DNA from: Caldilineaceae bacterium
GTDB taxonomy: Bacteria; Chloroflexota; Anaerolineae; Caldilineales; Caldilineaceae
Assembly (NCBI GenBank): GCA_026645575.1
Contig: JAPKMW010000063.1
Span: forward strand, 1 to 64,000
Length of the DNA stretch: 64,000 nucleotides
Direction: 5' to 3'
Shown: one piece after another, positions 48,625 to 57,167 of the stretch
How the letters are laid out: every line of letters begins with the position of its first letter
Position numbering within the stretch: the first letter of the stretch is position 1
Position numbers and translations under genes: made by a program
The notes under the pieces: model-generated
Told to the model about the DNA's origin: nothing
Seen by the model: the letters and a program-made list of their open reading frames with translations, nothing else
Databases searched by the model: none

Positions 48625-49611
48625 ATGCGCACGATTCGCTGGGGAATCATTGGCTGTGGCAATGTAACCGAAGTCAAAAGCGGGCCAGGCTTCCAGAAAG
48701 CCCATAATTCGGCGCTGGTGGCCGTCATGCGACGCGATGGCGTACTGGCTGCCGATTACGCCCGCCGTCATCACGTCCCCCGTTGGTACGATGACGCCAA
48801 GGCGCTCATTCATGATCCTGAAGTGGATGCGGTCTATATCGCCACGCCCCCCAATGCCCATCATGATTATGCCCTGGCCGTAGCAAAGGCCGGCAAACCG
48901 GTCTATGTCGAAAAGCCAATGGCGCTCAACCATGCCGAATGTCAACGGATGGTGACCGCCTGTCAAACGGCAGGGGTTCCGCTCTGGGTGGCGTACTATC
49001 GCCGTCGCTTGCCCCGTTTTCTCAAGGTGAAAGAACTAATCGACACCGGCGCTATTGGGACGCCCCGCGCCGTCACCGTCCGTTTCTATCGCAACTGGGT
49101 GCAGCCGACCGATGGTCAACTGCCCTGGCGCGTTGATCCGTCCATTGCCGGCGGCGGCTTCTTTGTCGATCTGGCTTCGCACACGCTCGATTACCTCGAC
49201 TATTTTCTTGGTCCGATTGTGCAAGTGCAAGGGTACGCGGGTAACCAAGGCGGTTATTACTGCGCCGAAGATGTCGTTGCCGGCAGTTTTGTCTTTGCCT
49301 CCGGCGTCTACGGCACAGGCATTTGGTGCTTTGACACTTATCAACGACTGGATGAAACCGAGATCCTTGGCACACAAGGCAAACTAACCTTCTCTTCCTT
49401 TGGCACAGAAGCCATCCGCCTGACCACCGCCAACGGTGTCACTGAATTTCCTGAACCTACCCCTGACCATGTGCAACAACCACTGATCCAAACCATTGTC
49501 GATGAACTTAACGGCCTGGATCGTTGCCCTAGCACTGGCGAAAGCGCCGCCCGCACTAACTGGGTGATGGATCAACTGTTGCAAGGGTACTATCAAGCAG
49601 TGAGACAGTGA
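48625..49611 (+). CDS. Gfo/Idh/MocA-family oxidoreductase
   Basis: 328 residues. Rossmann motif 'RWGIIGCGNVTEVKSGPGFQK', catalytic-type Lys97 in 'VYVEKPMALNHAEC', substrate domain 'WVAYYRRRLPRFLKVKELIDTGAIGTPRAVTVRFYRNW...GGGFFVDLASHTLDYLDYFLG'. The His of 'ASHTLDYLDY' is the usual catalytic helper. The 'YYRRRLPRF' motif points to a sugar or cyclitol dehydrogenase subgroup. ATG 48625 has AAAGGG 7 nt upstream; an upstream extension to 48388 lacks family similarity. Divergent from the ThDP-enzyme gene with 254 bp between starts. The two may be co-regulated and act on a common intermediate. Confidence 0.92.
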   Translation: MRTIRWGIIGCGNVTEVKSGPGFQKAHNSALVAVMRRDGVLAADYARRHHVPRWYDDAKALIHDPEVDAVYIATPPNAHHDYALAVAKAGKPVYVEKPMALNHAECQRMVTACQTAGVPLWVAYYRRRLPRFLKVKELIDTGAIGTPRAVTVRFYRNWVQPTDGQLPWRVDPSIAGGGFFVDLASHTLDYLDYFLGPIVQVQGYAGNQGGYYCAEDVVAGSFVFASGVYGTGIWCFDTYQRLDETEILGTQGKLTFSSFGTEAIRLTTANGVTEFPEPTPDHVQQPLIQTIVDELNGLDRCPSTGESAARTNWVMDQLLQGYYQAVRQ

Positions 49612-50143
49612 GACAGTCGGTGCTGACTGCTGTCCTACTGACTTATTGTCCTACTGACCCACTAATCACTATTGACCACCTTCAGAAGTTGACAAGGAAG
49701 GCCAATTATAGGCAAAATTACATATGCCAGAAATGGCTTTCTAGCCGGTCATGACTGGTTATAATTTATCAACCTCAACATGAACTTATTGTGAGCGACG
49801 CCCACCAGGTCAACAGCGCACCTGCCTTTAGCAAATGTAATCAGATCTGCTTCGCCGCCTTGCCATCTGTGTTCATACCCCGCTTGGACACACCCTGATC
49901 GATATGTGTTTTTCAAATCGGATAAGTGTGTAAACAGACCGATGGAGCAAATATCTTTGTGCGCGCAACGGTGGCTACGGGTTTGTCAGCTTGATGCCTT
50001 ACCTTTATTGACCGATGTCCCCTGCGTCTTTCCTGAAAGTTGTCTATTGCTTATGATGAAAGTCGTTATCTTGAGTGTAAAGCGCAAACGGATTATGAGA
50101 ACGTGAAAGATAAGCTACCGTATCAACAAAAGAGGATTATGCT
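49612..50143. other. 532-bp intergenic region without a recognisable gene
   Basis: Contains low-information tandem-like text (GTCCTACTGAC repeated around 49634-49660) and AT-rich stretches. A 66-codon reading frame at 49906-50106 has no RBS or family-like sequence. No terminator-like stem of note and no mobile-element ends of the families seen elsewhere. Confidence 0.6.
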
Positions 50144-51880
50144 ATGAATGTAGGGAATTGGTTATCTGTTTTTATCCTAAGCTTGTTAGCGCTTGGTGCG
50201 CTTGGGTATGGGGCCGGTCGGCTGACCAAGCGGGCAACCGGCCTTTGGCATATGATGAGCCTGAGCTTTGCCGGTTTGATCTGTGCAACCATGTTTGCCA
50301 CCTTGTCCGCCTACACGCCGACGCTTACATCGGCCGTGCAGGCGGCAGCGGCGCAACCGTTGAGTTGTGTGGGGACGCCGCCGCTAGTCCGGGCCGGTGA
50401 TGAAATTGCCGTTACCGGATTGGCCCCAGCCGACAGCACCATTACCCTGCTACAGGGCGAAAACACTCTGGCGGCCACAACTGCCGATAGCGCCGGCGCT
50501 TTTGCCGCCACCATCACCCTCAGCAAATCTGGTTTGCAACAGGTCAATTGTCAGGTGGAGGTGGACGGCCAAACCAACACCATTGTCCTTTCATTCCTGG
50601 TGATTGGTCAAGCCGCTGCCCCTGAACCACTGCCAACCAATACGCCCGCCCCCACCGCCACCAACACTACCGAAGCCACGGCTACGGAGACGCCGGCGCC
50701 GGCTGTAGCCCCGCCCGTGATTGACACGGAAAGCATTCCCGATCAACTCTTGCCGGGTGACACCTTCCGCCTACGCGGAACGGCTGAGGGTGGGGCGCGG
50801 GTACGAGTGGCGGTGAATGACCGCGTCGTCGCCGGGGCTGTGGCTGGGCCACAAGGCAACTGGCGCACAACGGTTGGCTTTGCCCGTTCCGGTGAATACA
50901 CGCTGACGGTGCAGTTGATACAAGATGACGTCGTGGTGGCGGAGGCTGAACCGCTCTTCGTGACGGTTCTCGAACCAACCCCAACACCGGAACCGACGGC
51001 AACCAATACGCCGGAGCCAACGGCGACGAACACGCCGGAACCGACGGCGACGAACACACCAGAACCAACGGCGACTAACACGCCGGAGCCGACCGCGACC
51101 AACACACCAGAACCAACGGCGACCAATACGCCAGAACCGACGGCAACGAACACTTCAGAGCCGACGGCAACCGATACCCCCGAACCGACGGCAACCAATA
51201 CACCGGAGCCGACGGCGACGAACACGCCGGAACCGACGGCCACGAATACGCCGGAACCGACGGCCACGAATACGCCGGAGCCAACGGCGACCAATACGCC
51301 GGAGCCGACCGCAACCAATACGCCGGAGCCAACGGCGACCAATACGCCGGAGCCAGTTGCTCCGGTGGTTGATACCGCTAGTATTCCCGATCAACTGCTG
51401 CCGGGCGATACCTTCCGCTTGCGTGGCACGGCGGCCGGTGGTGCGCGGGTGCGGGTGGCGGTGAATGATCGCGTGGTAGCTGGCGCTGTGGCTGGACCAC
51501 AGGGCAATTGGCGCACGACGGTTGGCTTCGCCGGCCCCGGTGCGTATACCCTGACGGTGCAACTGGTGCAAGATGACACGGTTCTCGCTCAATCGGAGCC
51601 GATCTTGCTGACGGTGCTGGAGCCGACGCCCACGACTGCGCCAACGCCTGTGCTGGAACCGACACCGACGGCTGCGCCGGTTGATAGTTCGCAGACGATG
51701 ACCGAGACCGCCCCAGTTGACGCGTCGCAACCGGTGACGACTACAGCCGCCGCCCCAGGCGAACTACCTGGCACCGGCAGTGACTTCAGCGGCGGTGTGC
51801 CGTGGGTTGTCTTGCTCCTGTTGCTCGGCGCTCTGGTCACGTTGGGTATGGGGCGCTTGTCGAATAAACCGGCCGCCTAA
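50144..51880 (+). CDS. LPXTG-type surface protein with duplicated Ig-like domain and Thr/Pro stalk
   Basis: 578 residues. Two hydrophobic segments at the N-terminus (export, 'WLSVFILSLLALGALGYGAG' and 'SLSFAGLICATMFATLS'). An Ig-like domain with Cys pair, then Ig-like copy A ('IPDQLLPGDTFRLRGTAEGGARVRVAVNDRVVAGAVAGPQGNWRTTVGFARSGEYTLTVQL', about 195-280), then about 15 units of TNTPEPTA, then Ig-like copy B, over 90% similar to A. The C-terminus is 'ELPGTGSDFSGG', a hydrophobic helix 'PWVVLLLLLGALVTLGM' and 'GRLSNKPAA': a sortase-type LPXTG signal with a weak basic tail. It is probably anchored to the cell surface, with a rigid O-glycosylatable stalk. No sortase gene is in the window. GAGG lies 9 nt before ATG 50144. 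Confidence 0.85.
   Translation: MNVGNWLSVFILSLLALGALGYGAGRLTKRATGLWHMMSLSFAGLICATMFATLSAYTPTLTSAVQAAAAQPLSCVGTPPLVRAGDEIAVTGLAPADSTITLLQGENTLAATTADSAGAFAATITLSKSGLQQVNCQVEVDGQTNTIVLSFLVIGQAAAPEPLPTNTPAPTATNTTEATATETPAPAVAPPVIDTESIPDQLLPGDTFRLRGTAEGGARVRVAVNDRVVAGAVAGPQGNWRTTVGFARSGEYTLTVQLIQDDVVVAEAEPLFVTVLEPTPTPEPTATNTPEPTATNTPEPTATNTPEPTATNTPEPTATNTPEPTATNTPEPTATNTSEPTATDTPEPTATNTPEPTATNTPEPTATNTPEPTATNTPEPTATNTPEPTATNTPEPTATNTPEPVAPVVDTASIPDQLLPGDTFRLRGTAAGGARVRVAVNDRVVAGAVAGPQGNWRTTVGFAGPGAYTLTVQLVQDDTVLAQSEPILLTVLEPTPTTAPTPVLEPTPTAAPVDSSQTMTETAPVDASQPVTTTAAAPGELPGTGSDFSGGVPWVVLLLLLGALVTLGMGRLSNKPAA
50986..51356 (+). repeat. 24-bp coding tandem repeat (TNTPEPTA)n
   Basis: About 15 copies of a 24-bp unit such as ACCAATACGCCGGAGCCGAC plus GGCA, encoding TNTPEPTA with two variant units (TNTSEPTA, TDTPEPTA). 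Synonymous differences between units show they are not freshly duplicated. Not a CRISPR: no spacers, and the frame is open throughout. Confidence 0.85.
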
Positions 51881-51882
51881 TC

Positions 51883-51935
51883 GTAGTAAAGACGTTAGTC
51901 TTTCCCCTACTCTCAAAGACTAAAATCTTTACTAC
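51883..51935. repeat. Inverted repeat GTAGTAAAGAY...TCTTTACTAC
   Basis: GTAGTAAAGACGTTAGTCTTT at 51883 and AAAGACTAAAATCTTTACTAC ending 51935, imperfect inverted arms around about 10 bp. A half copy (GAAGACTAAAGTCTTTACTAC) occurs at about 55389-55409. It lies just after the LPGTG gene stop, so it may act as its terminator. Confidence 0.65.
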
Positions 51936-51957
51936 CGATAAGCCATAAAAACAGAAG

Positions 51958-51998
51958 CGCCCGCTTTCGTCAGGTTTGTAGCCTGACGAAAGCGGGCG
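51958..51998. terminator. Bidirectional intrinsic terminator
   Basis: Perfect 17-bp stem CGCCCGCTTTCGTCAGG (51958-51974) / 51982-51998, 7-nt loop, followed by ATTCTGTTTGTT on the plus strand, between the convergent LPGTG-protein and hydrolase genes. Confidence 0.85.
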
Positions 51999-52026
51999 AT
52001 TCTGTTTGTTGCACAAAAAACTACAA

Positions 52027-52908
52027 TCAGGCGGCGCGCAAGATGGGGCGTGTTAAACAGGTGGGGCCGCCACCGCCTTTGAGACAGAGATCTTTCCCGT
52101 CAAAGGTCAGGACGGTGGCGCCGGCAGCCGCCAAGCGCTGTTGCGTGATGGGATTGCCGCTTAACATGATGCACTGGCGCGGCGCTACCGCCAGGACATT
52201 GCAGGCCATCGAATCGTACTCTTCATCCGGCACTTCCACCAACTGCATCCCCCGCGCCAGCAGTAACTGCCGAAACGGCACGGGCATCATACGCGAATAG
52301 ACTACCGCCAGATCATGGTCAACCGGGCTGATAAACGAGAGCAGATGCAGACAATCATCCGGCCCCGTCCAGTGGGGTAAGGGAACCGGGATCACTTCAT
52401 CTACTGCGTCACCCAGGAGCGTCCGCAGTTGGCGAATGCCCTCGGCGTTGGTGCGATAACCTTCGCCGACAGCCACGGTCCGTTCATCGAGCCAACAGAC
52501 ATCACCCCCTTCCAATCGTCCACTGCCGGTGATCCGGCCAAGCAGCGGCACGCCAACTTGTTGTAGATAACGCGCCATGGCATCCGGTTCCGTCTGGCGC
52601 GCCGCTTTGCCCATATTGCAGAGAATGGCCCCCTTGTTGCTAACCACCAGCGGGTCATGGGCATAGATCGAATCCAAGCCTGTCGCTGTGTCTGTCGGTA
52701 AGTAGCCAATTTCCAGATTAAACTGTTCTAGCAAATTGACGAAACCGGTAAATTCGCGCACCACCGTTTCGTAATTTTGCGGCCCCAGATAGAAGAGCTT
52801 GCGCCACTGCTCATCTATCGCCGCTTGTGTCTGGTGCGACGCCTGTGGATGCTTGACCAATACATACTTGATTTCATCCACCATCGACTGACAACCCACA
52901 ATTTTCAT
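52027..52908 (-). CDS. Amidinotransferase-fold hydrolase (dimethylargininase/arginine deiminase-like)
   Basis: 293 residues, pentein beta/alpha-propeller fold. Such enzymes hydrolyse or transfer the guanidino group of arginine derivatives by a covalent thiouronium intermediate. Candidate catalytic residues: Glu of 'GRLEGGDV', His of 'DDCLHLLSF' and Cys of the C-terminal 'GGGGPTCLTRPI'. 'SIYAHDPLVVSNKGAILCNMGKAARQTE' matches the substrate-binding Asp region. Length and motifs fit dimethylargininase-like members. Physiological substrate is unknown. AAAGGAAACAAA precedes ATG 52908. First of a run of minus-strand catabolic genes, 136 bp from the M20 gene. Confidence 0.88.
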   Translation of the reverse strand: MKIVGCQSMVDEIKYVLVKHPQASHQTQAAIDEQWRKLFYLGPQNYETVVREFTGFVNLLEQFNLEIGYLPTDTATGLDSIYAHDPLVVSNKGAILCNMGKAARQTEPDAMARYLQQVGVPLLGRITGSGRLEGGDVCWLDERTVAVGEGYRTNAEGIRQLRTLLGDAVDEVIPVPLPHWTGPDDCLHLLSFISPVDHDLAVVYSRMMPVPFRQLLLARGMQLVEVPDEEYDSMACNVLAVAPRQCIMLSGNPITQQRLAAAGATVLTFDGKDLCLKGGGGPTCLTRPILRAA

Positions 52909-53044
52909 TTTGTTTCCTTTCGCAGGGATGGAATCCCGCTCCTATACTCAAATCAGAATGAAGGCCGGATTTTCAGTTTGATTCCAGTATAACAGCAAAA
53001 AGCCGCCGTTCGCGCCTGTTAGGCAACCGGCTTACATCGAAGCC

Positions 53045-54331
53045 TCAGCGGCTCAGTGAACCACCACACCAAGAGACGATCGTCAAGGCTACAGCTTTTG
53101 TCACTGCTACCACTTCAGCAAGCGACACATATTCATCAACCGCATGAGCCAGCCGCACATCACCAGGGCCATAAAGGACAGTCGGAATGTGGGCATGGTT
53201 GGTATAGAGCCGCATATCGGCGCCATAGGGAACACCTTTGATGGCCGGCGGCACGCCATGTACTTGGGCGTGATTGGCCAGCAACTGTTGCAACATGGGG
53301 TGGTTGACATCGGTCTCTGCCGCTTCAAATTGTCCCTCGAACCATTCCAGGCGGGGTGGGTGGTGGGCCAGCCACGGGTCAAGTTGCGCGGCCTGGTGAA
53401 TTGTTTCCGCCAACAAAGCACGCACCGCCGCCACCGACTCACCGGGGAAGACACCACAGCGCCCCTGGGCCACCACCTCTTCCGGCACGGTGGAATGCCA
53501 CAAACCGCCCCGGATCGTACCAATGCTGATCGGCGCAACGTTGGTCGGGTCATCATAAAGCGGGTTGTGATAACGGGCATGGCGTTGGGCATTCAACGCG
53601 TTGATCGCCCCATTCAACAGCATAAATTTGTCGATGGCGCTGATCCCTTCATTTTTCATCGCGGCATGGGTCGCCTTGCCCGCTACCGTCAGCCGAAAGG
53701 TCAGCGCACCGGCCTGCACCGGACAGAGTTCCATGCGGGTCGGCTCCAGGATGATCGCCGCATCAGCATGATAGCCTTTGACAATGGTTGTCAACGCCCC
53801 GACGCCGCCTGATTCCTCGCCAATGACACTTTGCACCAAAATCTCGTGCGCCGGTTGATAGCCCAGTTCTTTCAGCGCCGCCACGGCAAAGAGCGCCGCC
53901 GTTATCCCTGCCTTCATATCACAGGAGCCACGACCATAAAGCTTGCCATCCTGTATCAACCCGCTCCACGGCGACACCGACCAGAGCCTCTCATCGCCCG
54001 GCGACACCACATCGACATGGCCGTTGAGCAGCAGTGAACCATGCCCTGGATTGGCTGGTGTTGTCTCTGTTGCGCCCCACCGCCCGATCACATTTACCCG
54101 TTGATCCGGCGAGAAGCCATCATCATTAAAGGCCGGGTGACCCGCCAACTCGGCAAAGCAGGTTGGCACAACATCCACCGCCAACCCCAACGCCCGCAAC
54201 TTTGCCGCCACCAGATCTTGTACGGCCCCCTCCTCATTTGGCAAACTCGGTGTCTGCACCATCCGCTGCAAAAATTCCACCAGCGCCGACGCTAACCCCT
54301 CCACCCTCTCCCCAATCACCTTCGCATCCAT
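53045..54331 (-). CDS. M20-family metallo-deacylase (ArgE/DapE-like)
   Basis: 428 residues. It hydrolyses N-acyl amino acids or similar amides with two zinc ions. Ligand motifs: 'LLLNGHVDVVSPG' (His, Asp), 'GRGSCDMKAG' (bridging Asp), 'VQSVIGEESGGVG' (catalytic Glu and ligand Glu), 'AIILEPTRMEL' (Glu), and a late 'LAHAVDEYVSLAEV' (His). The dimerisation domain is about 215-330. ATG 54331 has AGGA 6 nt upstream; the longer frame overlaps the RraA-like gene and is not family-like. It starts 29 bp after that gene's stop, a likely operon. Confidence 0.92.
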   Translation of the reverse strand: MDAKVIGERVEGLASALVEFLQRMVQTPSLPNEEGAVQDLVAAKLRALGLAVDVVPTCFAELAGHPAFNDDGFSPDQRVNVIGRWGATETTPANPGHGSLLLNGHVDVVSPGDERLWSVSPWSGLIQDGKLYGRGSCDMKAGITAALFAVAALKELGYQPAHEILVQSVIGEESGGVGALTTIVKGYHADAAIILEPTRMELCPVQAGALTFRLTVAGKATHAAMKNEGISAIDKFMLLNGAINALNAQRHARYHNPLYDDPTNVAPISIGTIRGGLWHSTVPEEVVAQGRCGVFPGESVAAVRALLAETIHQAAQLDPWLAHHPPRLEWFEGQFEAAETDVNHPMLQQLLANHAQVHGVPPAIKGVPYGADMRLYTNHAHIPTVLYGPGDVRLAHAVDEYVSLAEVVAVTKAVALTIVSWCGGSLSR

Positions 54332-54360
54332 CGGCGATCCTGTCTCCTGTCTCGTGTCTT

Positions 54361-55242
54361 TTACCACGTCCGCTCCTGCAATAGCTCCTGAATCGCCGCC
54401 CGTGGCACCGGCAGTTCGTCCATATGCGCCTCCAACCACTGGGAGAAATCCTGCTCAATGTGATCTTCCCAACGCGTATCGATCTGTCCTGGGGTGTACT
54501 TGCCCTCGGCCAGCCGCTGCTTGCCAAAGCGGTCGCGCAACTGCACTAACTCGGAAGTTTTCACCACCTTCTCGACCAGATGGGCCGGGATGAAGACCAC
54601 GCCATCCTCGCGCCCCAAGACCACATCGCCGGGCATAACAGTGACGCCGCCGATACGGATCGGGCAGTTGACGCCCATGAGCATAATGGTGGGGGAGGCA
54701 TAGGTGGGGTGCCAGCCGCGTACAAAGCTGGTAAAGCCGGGAATCTCTTTGATGCCGTCCAGGTCGCGCACGGCGGCGTCATGCACCACGCCATTGCCGG
54801 AACGGGTGTAGATCGAGGTGGCGAGGTTATCGCCGATAATCGGCCCCTGCTCGATTTTGCCATAGACATCGGCCACGTAGACATCGCCCGGCACGAGCAT
54901 ATCAATCGGCCAGGAAATTTGATCGCCGATACAGCCGGCGCGCGCCCCCTTTTCCTCCATTACCGTGCGCATGCCGGGGCGGCGGGGCATATACATCGCC
55001 GTCAACGCCCGCCCGGCCAACACCTGACCAGGGTGAGTGCAAAGCCAATTACCTTCATATTGGTGATGATAACCTTCATTGCGCAATACCCCCCACGCCT
55101 CCGTGATCGTCACCTTGCGCACCCGCTGGATCAGGGCATCCGGCACGTTGGGCCGACCATCGGCAAAGCGTTCGCCCGTCCATTCACGGGTGTAATCGAT
55201 GATCTCTTCGGGGGTCAGGTTGAGTGGGCAAAACTTTTCCAT
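54361..55242 (-). CDS. RraA-like/HMG aldolase family protein
   Basis: 293 residues, longer than classic RraA (about 160-230). The core includes 'ITEAWGVLRNEGYHHQYEGNWLCTHPGQVLAGRALTAMYMP', 'WPIDMLVPGDVYVADVYGKIEQGPIIGDNLATSIYTRSGNGVVHDAAVRDLDGIKEI' (the G-x-V-x-D...VRD metal/pyruvate region) and 'PIRIGGVTVMPGDVVLGREDGVVFIPAHLVEKVV'. Members include 4-hydroxy-4-methyl-2-oxoglutarate aldolase/oxaloacetate decarboxylases and RNase E inhibitors; the long form with extra N-terminal helices is more likely metabolic. AGGAG 8 nt before ATG 55242. Operon with the M20 gene downstream. Confidence 0.88.
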   Translation of the reverse strand: MEKFCPLNLTPEEIIDYTREWTGERFADGRPNVPDALIQRVRKVTITEAWGVLRNEGYHHQYEGNWLCTHPGQVLAGRALTAMYMPRRPGMRTVMEEKGARAGCIGDQISWPIDMLVPGDVYVADVYGKIEQGPIIGDNLATSIYTRSGNGVVHDAAVRDLDGIKEIPGFTSFVRGWHPTYASPTIMLMGVNCPIRIGGVTVMPGDVVLGREDGVVFIPAHLVEKVVKTSELVQLRDRFGKQRLAEGKYTPGQIDTRWEDHIEQDFSQWLEAHMDELPVPRAAIQELLQERTW

Positions 55243-55304
55243 AGAAACATCTCCTGTCTTGTCATGCAAGGGTTGCTGATGTTGATGAGTTGCGTCCACC
55301 GAAA

Positions 55305-55375
55305 TATCACTGTGAAGTTTGGGATTAGCGAATCAACTGCTGACAGGTTCGCTAATCCCAAGCTTCGCAGTGATA
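55305..55375. repeat. Inverted repeat TATCACTGTGAAG...GGGATTAGCGAA
   Basis: Arms 55305-55332 and 55348-55375 (28 bp, two mismatches), 15-bp loop. A solo arm is at 46529-46558. It lies in the divergent region between the RraA-like and PhyH-HEAT genes, followed at 55389-55409 by a half copy of the GTAGTAAAGA repeat. It may affect either promoter. Confidence 0.75.
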
Positions 55376-55590
55376 CTGGGCGCGTTGGAAGACTAAAGTC
55401 TTTACTACGGTTCTCCCTTATTTGACCATTCCGCCCGTAAAAATGCAATTTTGCTCATTTGCACAAAGCGTGGAAAATCAATATCATGCACTGACGTGTC
55501 AATACCAAAGAACGCTTGATCAATTCACGCAATACGAATCACGCAACACGAATCACGCAACATCTTGCACCAATAGAAGGAAACAACACC

Positions 55591-57099
55591 ATGACCCAAC
55601 CGGTTCTCCTCACCGACGAGCAGATGCGCCACTTTATCGCGCACGGGTATCTGCTTCTGCAAACTGATTTCCCGCCCGAATTTCATACCGCCATGAGCCA
55701 AAACATTCGAGAAGTGATGAAAAAAGAGGGCAATCCCGGTAACAACATTTTGCCCCGCGTTCCCGAAGTGCAAGCTGTTTTCAAAGATCCGGTCATTCGC
55801 GGCGCCCTGACCAGCGTACTGGGGCCGGACTATATCATGCACCCCCATCGCCACTGTCACTTCACCGAACCGGGACGCAAGGTGCAAAGCTGGCACAAGG
55901 ACAGCTACTGGGGCCACGCCAAGGTGCGCAATCATCACCAGTGGTGGGCCATGATCTTCTACTATGACCACGCCGTTGACGAAGAACTTGGCCCTTCCAG
56001 CCTCATGCCCGGCACCCAATATTACAACAACCGCACCGGCGACGAGAGCGAACAGGATGTCCATCTGCTGGGCGAGGGGGGCGCTTTTGCCCTGATCCAT
56101 TACGATCTATGGCACCGCGGCACCGCCAACCTCTCCGCCGACCGCACCCGCTCCATGCTCAAGTTTCAATTTGTGCGTATGGCCCGTCCGACCGCACCCA
56201 GTTGGGCATCCACCGGTCAAGCCTGGCAGCCCATGAATGGCGACGGCCCGCCCAACCATCATGAGACGATTTGGCAACACCAGTGGCAATGGTTCGGTGG
56301 TCAGGCGGAGACCAGTGGCGCCAATGGATCAGTGGGGCGCTTGGTTGATCAACTCGCTAGCGCCGACAAATGGGTGCGTCTCCAGGCCGCCGATGCGCTA
56401 GGCTTGCTTGGTGCATCGGCGGGTGATGCGATTCCTGCGCTCGCCAGCGCTGTGGCGGATGAATATGAACCCGTCGCCCTCAACGCCGCCTATGCCCTGG
56501 CCGGTATGGGCGCACCAGCGGCAAAGGCGCTGCTCACTGTGCTTGACCAAGGTGACAAGGATGCCAAACGCAACGCCGGTTATGGGCTGGCCGCGTTAGG
56601 CGCACCGGCAGTCGATGGATTGATTGATCGCCTTGCGCCTAGCGATGAGCAAACCCGTGGATACGCCGCCTTTGCTTTGGGCGAAATTGGCTTGCAGGGT
56701 CATGCTGCCGCCCAAGCGGCGGTTGAGGGCTTGGGTAAACTGACAAGTGATGAATCGGAGTGGGTGCGGCGCACCGTGGTCGAAGCGTTGGGGACGTTAG
56801 ATGTGCAGGATCAACCGACGGCGCAGGAGACTGCTGTGACGACGCTGGCCCAAAGTTTGCAAGATGCGGATGGGCAGGTACGCTTTACCAGCGCCCTGTC
56901 GTTGACGCGTTTGGGAGCGGTCGCCGCGTCTGCCGTGCCGGCACTGCAAAACGCGCTGAAGGATGAAAATCGTTATGTGCGCGCCAATGCCGTGGATGCG
57001 CTCAATCGTATTGGCACACCAGAAGCGCAGCGGGTGCTGATTGATTATCTGCTAGGGTCACGCTGGTGTCCGTCCACGACGCCGGAGAGTACGTTTTAG
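55591..57099 (+). CDS. Phytanoyl-CoA dioxygenase-like protein fused to HEAT repeats
   Basis: 502 residues. Residues about 1-215 are a PhyH-type Fe(II)/2-oxoglutarate oxygenase: metal pair 'SWHKDSYWG' (His-x-Asp), distal His in 'YDLWHRGTANLSADRTRSMLKFQF' with the Arg that binds 2-oxoglutarate. Residues about 250-490 are about six to seven PBS-lyase-type HEAT repeats ('DKWVRLQAADALGLLGASAGDAIPALASAVADEYEPVALNAAYALAGMGAPAAKALLTVL', 'VRRTVVEALGTLDV', 'VRFTSALSLTRLGA', 'VRANAVDALNRIGT'), a protein-binding solenoid. The fusion is unusual. ATG 55591 has AAGGA 9 nt upstream. Divergent from the RraA gene; likely hydroxylates a small molecule or a protein side chain. Confidence 0.9.
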   Translation: MTQPVLLTDEQMRHFIAHGYLLLQTDFPPEFHTAMSQNIREVMKKEGNPGNNILPRVPEVQAVFKDPVIRGALTSVLGPDYIMHPHRHCHFTEPGRKVQSWHKDSYWGHAKVRNHHQWWAMIFYYDHAVDEELGPSSLMPGTQYYNNRTGDESEQDVHLLGEGGAFALIHYDLWHRGTANLSADRTRSMLKFQFVRMARPTAPSWASTGQAWQPMNGDGPPNHHETIWQHQWQWFGGQAETSGANGSVGRLVDQLASADKWVRLQAADALGLLGASAGDAIPALASAVADEYEPVALNAAYALAGMGAPAAKALLTVLDQGDKDAKRNAGYGLAALGAPAVDGLIDRLAPSDEQTRGYAAFALGEIGLQGHAAAQAAVEGLGKLTSDESEWVRRTVVEALGTLDVQDQPTAQETAVTTLAQSLQDADGQVRFTSALSLTRLGAVAASAVPALQNALKDENRYVRANAVDALNRIGTPEAQRVLIDYLLGSRWCPSTTPESTF

Positions 57100-57167
57100 G
57101 GTTTGAGTTATGGGTGGCAGGTGGAAAATTGAATTTTCTGCCTGCTTTTCGATTGTCGCACCGTTGC

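Noticed and set aside
49906..50106. 66-codon plus-strand frame before the LPGTG gene
   Set aside because: No Shine-Dalgarno, unusual Cys/Leu composition and no family resemblance.
50743..51342. Minus-strand Val/Gly repeat frame opposite the TNTPEPTA stalk
   Set aside because: It is only the complement of a coding tandem repeat; no start signal or domain.
50986..51356. Possible CRISPR-like array (regular 24-bp repeats)
   Set aside because: The repeats are contiguous, without unique spacers, and in frame within a surface protein stalk.
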